Assembly (NCBI RefSeq): GCF_000380045.1
Contig: NZ_KB904339.1
Location: forward strand, 62,001-126,000
Direction of reading: 5' to 3'
DNA length: 64,000 nt
Source of the DNA: Streptococcus marimammalium DSM 18627
GTDB lineage: Bacteria; Bacillota; Bacilli; Lactobacillales; Streptococcaceae
The notes below the pieces were generated by a model, which worked only from the letters and a program-made list of their open reading frames with translations, was not told where the DNA came from and searched no databases. Shown piece by piece: positions 59,101 through 64,000 of the stretch; the first letter of the stretch is position 1; every line of letters starts with the position of its first letter. The translations under genes and the position numbers were made by a program.

Positions 59101-59136
59101 AAAATCTCGGAGTAAGAAATCTCTGAGATTTTTTAT
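59099..59136. terminator. bidirectional terminator between ftsY and the TIGR03943-like gene
   Basis: Stem AAAATCTCGGAG/CTCTGAGATTTT with one G-T pair and an eight-base loop, then T residues. Confidence 0.87.
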
Positions 59137-59139
59137 TTT

Positions 59140-59958
59140 TTAAAATACACGATAGACATAAGGATTATTAGGTTCTTGTACTTTTTGAATCGTTTCTATC
59201 TCCAGAACTGGTAAGGTTTGATTAAGATTTTGATTATATTCAAGATTTAGTGTTCCTTTGACCTTAACCCAGTTATTATTTTCTAGACTAATATTTTCCC
59301 CTTTGGTTAAAAGTCCATAAACGCCTGAGTCTGCGATGCAGTGAATAATTCCAAACCGAAAAAGAAATTGATAATTTTCAGTTTTAGGATCATTATAAAC
59401 AAAGCCCAAAAAATTAATCTCTCTGCCGATGAACTCATCCGGGAAGAGATAGATAAGTTCCATCACTTCCATATAATTACTACTTGTAATCTTTAAAGGA
59501 TTAGAATTTTTGTATTTGTCTAGAGCTTTTTTCATTTCATTATTATAAGAAGTTTTAGTGAAATAAAGACTAGTATCTGGTTTTAAATATTGTACACGCG
59601 TGCCATCACTACTTATACCTGTTGGTGAAGAGCCACTAGCAAGAGGGAAGTGATAGCCTTTTGCAGAAACGGTTGTAGAGTCAAGAGTTACTGTAGGAAC
59701 TAAAAGGCCAACAAAAATTGGAAAGAGCAAAAGAATGATGCTAGCCGATTTAGATGATTTTGTCACCAAATGACTAGATATTTCTAATTTTTTCACCCAA
59801 ATTATTAACTGGACAATAGCTAGTATGAATGATAAAATCATTGAAATATAAGCGAGATAAGAATAGTGAATGTTGATGTATTGATCCAATTTTCCAGATA
59901 ATTGCAAGTACATCCCTAATTCAAAATAACCGACTAATATTAAGAATCTAAGCATCAT
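59140..59958 (-). CDS. TIGR03943-family membrane protein
   Basis: A 272-residue protein with about three N-terminal membrane helices (1-20, 32-54, 70-90). A long outside part contains FLGFVYNDPKTENYQFLFRFGIIHCIADSGVYGLL, a conserved core of the TIGR03943 (YcgQ-like) family. It is always found beside an UPF0718 permease, and here it overlaps that gene by four bases, so the pair is expressed together. The function is unproven; a role in metal or anion export has been guessed in relatives. No binding motif is certain. Confidence 0.8.
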   Translation of the reverse strand: MMLRFLILVGYFELGMYLQLSGKLDQYINIHYSYLAYISMILSFILAIVQLIIWVKKLEISSHLVTKSSKSASIILLLFPIFVGLLVPTVTLDSTTVSAKGYHFPLASGSSPTGISSDGTRVQYLKPDTSLYFTKTSYNNEMKKALDKYKNSNPLKITSSNYMEVMELIYLFPDEFIGREINFLGFVYNDPKTENYQFLFRFGIIHCIADSGVYGLLTKGENISLENNNWVKVKGTLNLEYNQNLNQTLPVLEIETIQKVQEPNNPYVYRVF

Positions 59959-60857
59959 ATCACCCCCAAGAATAAACAGTAGAGAATAACAACAACACTA
60001 GATGTTGCAATGAATTGCAGGATAAAACGCTTCTTAAAAGAATTGATCATCATGAGAAGATTTTTAATGTCAATCATTGGACCAAAAAGAAGAAAAGCCA
60101 TGACGGGTGCCATTCCAAAAGTTGATAATAAAGAAGCACCAATAAAAGCATCTGCTTCACTACAAAGTGACAAGATAAAAGCAAGCACCATCATGATTAA
60201 GATAGCTGTTAATGGATTGTGACCAATAGTTGTTAGAATACGAGAGGGAACATAAATTTGCATACCTGAAGCAACGAGACTACCAAAGACCAAATACCGT
60301 CCCACATCGAAAAATTCATCTATAGCATGTGCAAGGGCATAAAAGAGTTTTTGGGACCAATTTTTATCAGAATAGTCATGAAAATGTGTACTTTGACGAT
60401 TAGGTTTTTGAATATTGCTATCAACCACAAATCCAAGCATAATCCCTAAACTAATTGCTACTAGCATAGCACCGACAAGTCTTAAAAATAAAAAACGAAA
60501 AGAATTACCAAATGCTGAATAAGTTGCAAATAAAACAATTGGATTAATGATTGGAGCAGTTGCTAAAAAAGGAATAGCAGTGTAGCTAGGTACTTTTTTT
60601 TCGATAAAGCGATTGACGATTGGGACTATCCCACATTCACATGATGGGAAAACAAAGCCAATCATTGTACCAAATAAAATACGGAGCCACTTATTTTTTG
60701 GAAGGTATCTCGTTACCATATCAGGTGTTAGATAAACTTCAATAGCCCCAGCTAAAATACTCCCTAAAAATACAAAAGGGAGGGCTTCGATGATAATTGA
60801 TAAAAAAATAGCAAACCATTGTAAGACACTGCTTGGTAATTGATTAAAAATAGACAT
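59955..60857 (-). CDS. UPF0718/DUF318-family permease
   Basis: A 300-residue polytopic membrane protein with about eight helices. It has the family landmarks FPSCECGIVPIV near 70-81 and a second conserved region SLCSEADAFIGASLL near 226-240, both with cysteine. These cysteine-bearing pieces are typical of the YraQ/YcgR-type permeases, some of which are tied to metal or arsenic handling. AAGGAG lies upstream of the ATG. It is the first gene of the pair and has a marked operator region. Confidence 0.83.
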   Translation of the reverse strand: MSIFNQLPSSVLQWFAIFLSIIIEALPFVFLGSILAGAIEVYLTPDMVTRYLPKNKWLRILFGTMIGFVFPSCECGIVPIVNRFIEKKVPSYTAIPFLATAPIINPIVLFATYSAFGNSFRFLFLRLVGAMLVAISLGIMLGFVVDSNIQKPNRQSTHFHDYSDKNWSQKLFYALAHAIDEFFDVGRYLVFGSLVASGMQIYVPSRILTTIGHNPLTAILIMMVLAFILSLCSEADAFIGASLLSTFGMAPVMAFLLFGPMIDIKNLLMMINSFKKRFILQFIATSSVVVILYCLFLGVI

Positions 60858-60881
60858 GAATTAAATCATCTCCTTATTGTT

Positions 60882-60930
60882 TGAGATAACAAAACAAGTT
60901 ATCCTGAGATAAGTAGTATTCATTATAACA
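60882..60930 (-). promoter_or_regulatory. promoter and nested repeats before the permease pair
   Basis: Minus-strand extended -10 TGT-TATAAT (60922-60930). Downstream lie two direct repeats TGAGATAA (60882-60889 and 60905-60912) 23 bases apart. Between and partly within them is the inverted repeat GATAAC-N7-GTTATC (60885-60903). The cluster covers the expected first 33 bases of the transcript. Confidence 0.6.
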
Positions 60931-60969
60931 TTTATTTCTTTTTTCGACAGTTTTTAAAAATAACACTCT

Positions 60970-61000
60970 TTTTCAAAAAAGATCACCCTAAAAGATGATC
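60970..61000 (-). terminator. terminator of the 44-residue ORF
   Basis: Minus strand: imperfect stem GATCATC/GGTGATC with a short loop (60981-61000) followed by TTTTTT. Confidence 0.7.
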
Positions 61001-61001
61001 A

Positions 61002-61136
61002 TTATTTTTTATTCGGAGTATGAGTTGCCTTTTCCTTTGTTTCATCAGGAGGAGAAGGTTTTGTTGCAGTTGGTAAGGTTGCAAAATTTTTCAACATTTT
61101 TTCTAAATCATCTTGCTTTTTATGAGTAATTGCCAT
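61002..61136 (-). CDS. small hypothetical protein, 44 residues
   Basis: Minus-strand ORF of 44 residues, opening MAITHKKQDDLEKMLKNF, then a Thr/Pro-rich middle and a charged end HTPNKK. It is hydrophilic, with one predicted helix and a disordered tail. A minus-strand TATAAT (61169-61174) lies about 33 bases upstream and a terminator follows the stop. No Shine-Dalgarno is seen; the bases before the ATG read GGGTTCCT. A flanking promoter and terminator support a real gene. I do not recognise the family. Confidence 0.55.
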   Translation of the reverse strand: MAITHKKQDDLEKMLKNFATLPTATKPSPPDETKEKATHTPNKK

Positions 61137-61260
61137 AGGAACCCAACTTTCTAGTTTAAGATATTTCTATTATACTACAAAATCTATAAGAAGACATAAA
61201 TGCTTTCTCATACTATTAACTGTAAAGGAATGATATATAGACTTTAAAGAGGACAACGCC

Positions 61261-61890
61261 ATGATAGAGAATATAGGTAAAATCAAAGCACTATATTCCC
61301 AACTTTCAGTTGGTGATGAAGATAGGGACGATGGTGAGAGTAATAGTATTGTCAATAGAAATAATATACGCTTTATCGTCATCAACAAGGGTATAGACAG
61401 TAAAGCCCAAAATACATTGGAATTTGCTCCTTATTAACATCATGTCAGAATAGGATGCAAGAGCTATCAGTAAGAAAGTAAAAACAGGAATTAAGGCCAA
61501 AGGAGCAAATGGAAAGCCTGTCGCAACAAAAGACCCTACGTCTATATAAAAAATCCTGAAAACAAAGATTATTGGATAGTCGATAAAGAAGCTGTCGAAG
61601 TTGTAAAACTCATTTTTAGGCTATCTATGGAGAGGAAAAACAGAAATCAGATAGCAATTCATCTTAAAACAAATGAGATACTCATCCAACATTTTATATG
61701 AAACAGCAAGACAGAGGAACAGCGAAAAACAACTCCCTCAAGGAAGAAAACAGATATAACTGGAACAAAGCAAGCATCGTCTTTTTTTGCTCAAAACTAA
61801 AAAGAAGAAAGCGTTCATAAATCTAAAAAGGTACTTGACAAAATGCTTCCTGAGGGAAATACCATTTCTTTTAAAACGTCAGAAAAATAG
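61261..61890 (+). pseudogene. decayed large serine recombinase (TndX/TnpX-like)
   Basis: Pieces of a site-specific recombinase in three frames. The start, ATG 61261 after GAGGA, reads KIKALYSQLSVGDEDRDDGE then SNSIVN, the N-terminus of the catalytic domain. The frame then jumps to NNIRFIVINKGIDS, so about 90 catalytic residues are missing. Stops occur at 61435 and 61451. Later parts read ARAISKKVKTGIKAKGANGK, then after a shift NPENKDYWIVDKEAVEVV, RNQIAIHLK, RYNWNKASIV and finally GNTISFKTSEK before a stop. This order matches the recombinase domain. The C-terminal third is lost. Confidence 0.82.
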
Positions 61891-61917
61891 TAAATAATAT
61901 CCATTCATTGGTAAAGA

Positions 61918-61926
61918 TGATATAAT
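61918..61926 (+). promoter_or_regulatory. tex promoter directly before the start codon
   Basis: Extended -10 TGA-TATAAT (61918-61926) ending seven bases before ATG 61934. No clear -35. AGGG is present but only one base before the ATG, too close to act as a normal ribosome site. Confidence 0.5.
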
Positions 61927-61933
61927 ATAGGGT

Positions 61934-64000
61934 ATGGAAAATAGTCAAATTATCGCTCAAGAATTGGGCATTAAACAAGCACAAATCGCAACAGTTTTAC
62001 AGTTAACGACAGAAGGAAATACCATTCCTTTTATTGCGCGTTATCGTAAGGAGATGACTGGTAACCTTGATGAAGTTGACATCAAAGCGATTATCGATCG
62101 AGACAAGCAATTGACGGCTCTTTCAGAGAGAAAAGAAACCGTTCTTGCTAAAATTGCTGAACAAGGAAAACTGACTTCTGAGCTTGAAAAAGCAATCACA
62201 GATGCTGAAAAATTAGCAGATGTTGAGGAACTTTATCTACCCTACAAGGAAAAACGTCGCACCAAAGCAACGATTGCGCGTGAAAATGGTCTATCTGATT
62301 TAACACGTCTTATCTTGCAAAATGATGCGAACCTTGAAGAGAAGGCCAAGAATTTTCTCAATGACACCTTTGATACAGTTGATAAAGCTTTAGCTGGCGC
62401 CGTTGATATTTTAATCGAATTTATATCAGAAGATCTTAAATTGCGCTCATGGACCTATAACGAAATCTGGCAATACAGTACGCTAAGGTCAAGTTTAAAA
62501 GATGAGACAGCAGACGAAAAGAAAGTCTTTCAAATCTACTATGATTTTTCAGAAAAAGTGAAAGATTTACAAGGCTATCGTGTTCTAGCATTGAATCGTG
62601 GTGAGAAGTTAGGTGTTTTAAAAGTCTCCTTTGAACACAACTTGGACAAGATGACACGTTTTTTTGAGTATCGTTTTAAAGAACAAAATAGCTATATTAA
62701 AAATAGTATTCAACAGGCCCTTAAAAAGAAAATTATTCCTGCTATGGAGCGTCGAGTTCGTTCTGAATTGACTGAAAAAGCAGAAGATGGCGCAATCTCG
62801 CTCTTTTCAGAAAACTTGCGTAATCTCCTTTTAATTGCGCCTTTGAAGGGGAAAATGGTTCTAGGATTTGACCCAGCTTTTCGAACTGGTGCTAAATTAG
62901 CCATAGTTGATCAAACTGGGAAACTAATTTTGACTCAGGTCATTTACCCAGTAAAACCTGCCAGTCAAAAACAAATTGAAGAAGCCAAAGATGTTCTGAA
63001 TCAATTAATCAAAAACTATGGTATTGAGCTGATTGCTATTGGAAATGGAACAGCTAGTCGAGAAAGTGAGAGTTTTGTTGCAGAAGTTTTAAAAGACTAT
63101 CCTCAAGTTTCTTACGTGATTGTTAATGAAAGTGGAGCGTCTGTTTATTCAGCAAGTGAGTTGGCAAGGCATGAATTTCCTGATTTACCGGTTGAAAAAC
63201 GCTCAGCCATATCTATTGCTAGACGTCTCCAAGACCCTCTAGCAGAATTAGTTAAAATTGATCCTAAATCCATTGGTGTAGGTCAATACCAACATGATGT
63301 GAGTCAAAAGAAATTATCAGAAAACCTTGATTTTACAGTTGAAACAGTAGTAAACCAAGTCGGTGTTAATGTTAATACAGCTAGCCCTGCCCTTTTATCA
63401 TATGTCTCAGGATTCAACAAAACCATTTCAGAAAATCTTGTCAAATACCGTGAAGAAAATGGTGCAATAATGTCTCGTTTTGACATTAAAAAGGTACCAC
63501 GTTTGGGAGATAAAGCATTTGAACAAGCAGCAGGCTTTTTACGTATTCCAAATAGTTCAAACATTTTAGATAATACTGGTGTTCATCCTGAAAGCTATCC
63601 GGCTGTTGAGCGTTTATTTGCCTTATTAGCTATTGAAGAATTAAACCAAGAAGCCCAAAAGAAATTAAAGGCACTTGATTATAAAGAAGTCGCTAAAACG
63701 ATTGCTATTGGTGAAGCAACTCTAAAAGATATTATTCAAGATCTTTTAAAACCTGGTCGAGATTTACGTGATGATTTTGAAGCACCAGCCCTTCGACAAG
63801 ATATTTTAGATTTAAAAGACCTTAAAATTGGTCAAAAACTTGAAGGAACCATTAGAAATGTTGTTGATTTTGGTGCTTTTGTTGATATTGGTATCCATGA
63901 AGATGGTTTAATCCACATTTCTCAGATGAGTCATCACTTTATTAAGCACCCTAGTCAGGTGGTTTCAGTTGGAGATATCGTTACTGTTTGGGTCTCTAAA
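61934..64000 (+). CDS. tex: Tex-family RNA-binding protein (3' truncated by window end)
   Basis: Transcription accessory protein Tex, a conserved nucleic-acid-binding factor acting on RNA or on stalled transcription. The frame is open from ATG 61934 to the window end (689 codons). It has the N-terminal part EGNTIPFIARYRKEMTGNLD and LYLPYKEKRRTKATIA, and the YqgF-like domain with LGFDPAFRTGAKLAIVD. Helix-hairpin-helix repeats around VNTASPALLSYVSG and an S1 domain at the end with GTIRNVVDFGAFVDIG follow. Only the last residues of the S1 domain and tail are missing. The promoter lies next to the recombinase remnant. Confidence 0.94.
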   Translation, partial: MENSQIIAQELGIKQAQIATVLQLTTEGNTIPFIARYRKEMTGNLDEVDIKAIIDRDKQLTALSERKETVLAKIAEQGKLTSELEKAITDAEKLADVEELYLPYKEKRRTKATIARENGLSDLTRLILQNDANLEEKAKNFLNDTFDTVDKALAGAVDILIEFISEDLKLRSWTYNEIWQYSTLRSSLKDETADEKKVFQIYYDFSEKVKDLQGYRVLALNRGEKLGVLKVSFEHNLDKMTRFFEYRFKEQNSYIKNSIQQALKKKIIPAMERRVRSELTEKAEDGAISLFSENLRNLLLIAPLKGKMVLGFDPAFRTGAKLAIVDQTGKLILTQVIYPVKPASQKQIEEAKDVLNQLIKNYGIELIAIGNGTASRESESFVAEVLKDYPQVSYVIVNESGASVYSASELARHEFPDLPVEKRSAISIARRLQDPLAELVKIDPKSIGVGQYQHDVSQKKLSENLDFTVETVVNQVGVNVNTASPALLSYVSGFNKTISENLVKYREENGAIMSRFDIKKVPRLGDKAFEQAAGFLRIPNSSNILDNTGVHPESYPAVERLFALLAIEELNQEAQKKLKALDYKEVAKTIAIGEATLKDIIQDLLKPGRDLRDDFEAPALRQDILDLKDLKIGQKLEGTIRNVVDFGAFVDIGIHEDGLIHISQMSHHFIKHPSQVVSVGDIVTVWVSK

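Noticed and set aside
60885..60903. AdcR (zinc) box before the permease gene
   Set aside because: GATAACTTGTTTTGTTATC shares only part of the TTAACYRGTTAA consensus and the palindrome has a different spacing.

Overview
The window reads as chromosomal core DNA of a low-GC streptococcus. This is supported by the ecsAB-ccrZ-trmB, rimP-nusA-infB-rbfA and rsmH-ftsL-pbp2X-mraY clusters, the mapZ and gpsB division genes, a type B RNase P RNA, two T-box leaders with AGGAGG-type ribosome sites, and a divergent pepQ/ccpA pair. The presence of copYAZ just after rbfA and the overall order suggest the pyogenic group (S. uberis/S. parauberis/S. iniae-like). The species is an inference from remembered gene order, not a comparison I could run.

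Layout. 1-3.3 kb: ABC exporter ecsAB, the cell-cycle kinase-fold gene ccrZ, trmB and tRNA-Ser(GGA). 3.5-9.0 kb: the translation/transcription operon rimP-nusA-ylxR-ylxQ-infB-rbfA; rimP has no ATG/GTG/TTG at its natural start. 9.1-12.0 kb: copper operon copYAZ with a cop box. 12.1-17.6 kb: a TRIC-like channel, a HAD phosphatase, a TetR regulator divergent from a DegV protein, an unknown membrane-anchored protein and a Na/Pi cotransporter. 17.6-22.3 kb: nagA with an operator-like palindrome, then T-box-controlled glyQS and a DUF896 gene. 22.4-29.4 kb: tkt, then the division/wall cluster. 29.4-34.5 kb: RNA helicase, trxB, and pncB-nadE for NAD. 34.7-42.6 kb: wall and division genes dacA, pbp1A, recU, a YpsA-like gene, gpsB, rnpB, an rRNA methyltransferase and mapZ. 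42.6-46.1 kb: a quinone/electrophile-response cluster (esterase, flavin reductase, ring-cleaving dioxygenase, MarR regulator) with a decayed second dioxygenase, then luxS. 46.2-53.0 kb: RNase Y, pepQ, ccpA with an autoregulatory cre, and the glycolipid glycosyltransferases cpoA and its partner. 53.0-60.9 kb: T-box thrS, an uncharacterised protein, a DUF6287-like lipoprotein, a HAD phosphatase, ftsY, and a permease/TIGR03943-like pair. 60.9-64.0 kb: a tiny orphan ORF, the wreck of a large serine recombinase, and tex, which runs off the window end.

How the genes work together. Most of the window is housekeeping: ribosome biogenesis, peptidoglycan and division, aminoacyl-tRNA supply sensed by T-boxes, NAD and redox balance, and carbon control by CcpA. 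The accessory-looking material is small: copper efflux, the MarR-controlled quinone cluster, the permease pair with an unusual operator array, and the recombinase scar. I saw no CRISPR array, intact prophage, toxin-antitoxin locus or complete mobile element. I also found no convincing new multi-gene system. The most interesting leads are the AUC-start candidate of rimP, three promoters placed so close to start codons that the messages may be leaderless, the shared TTTCGAA operator of the quinone cluster, and the nested repeats before the permease pair.
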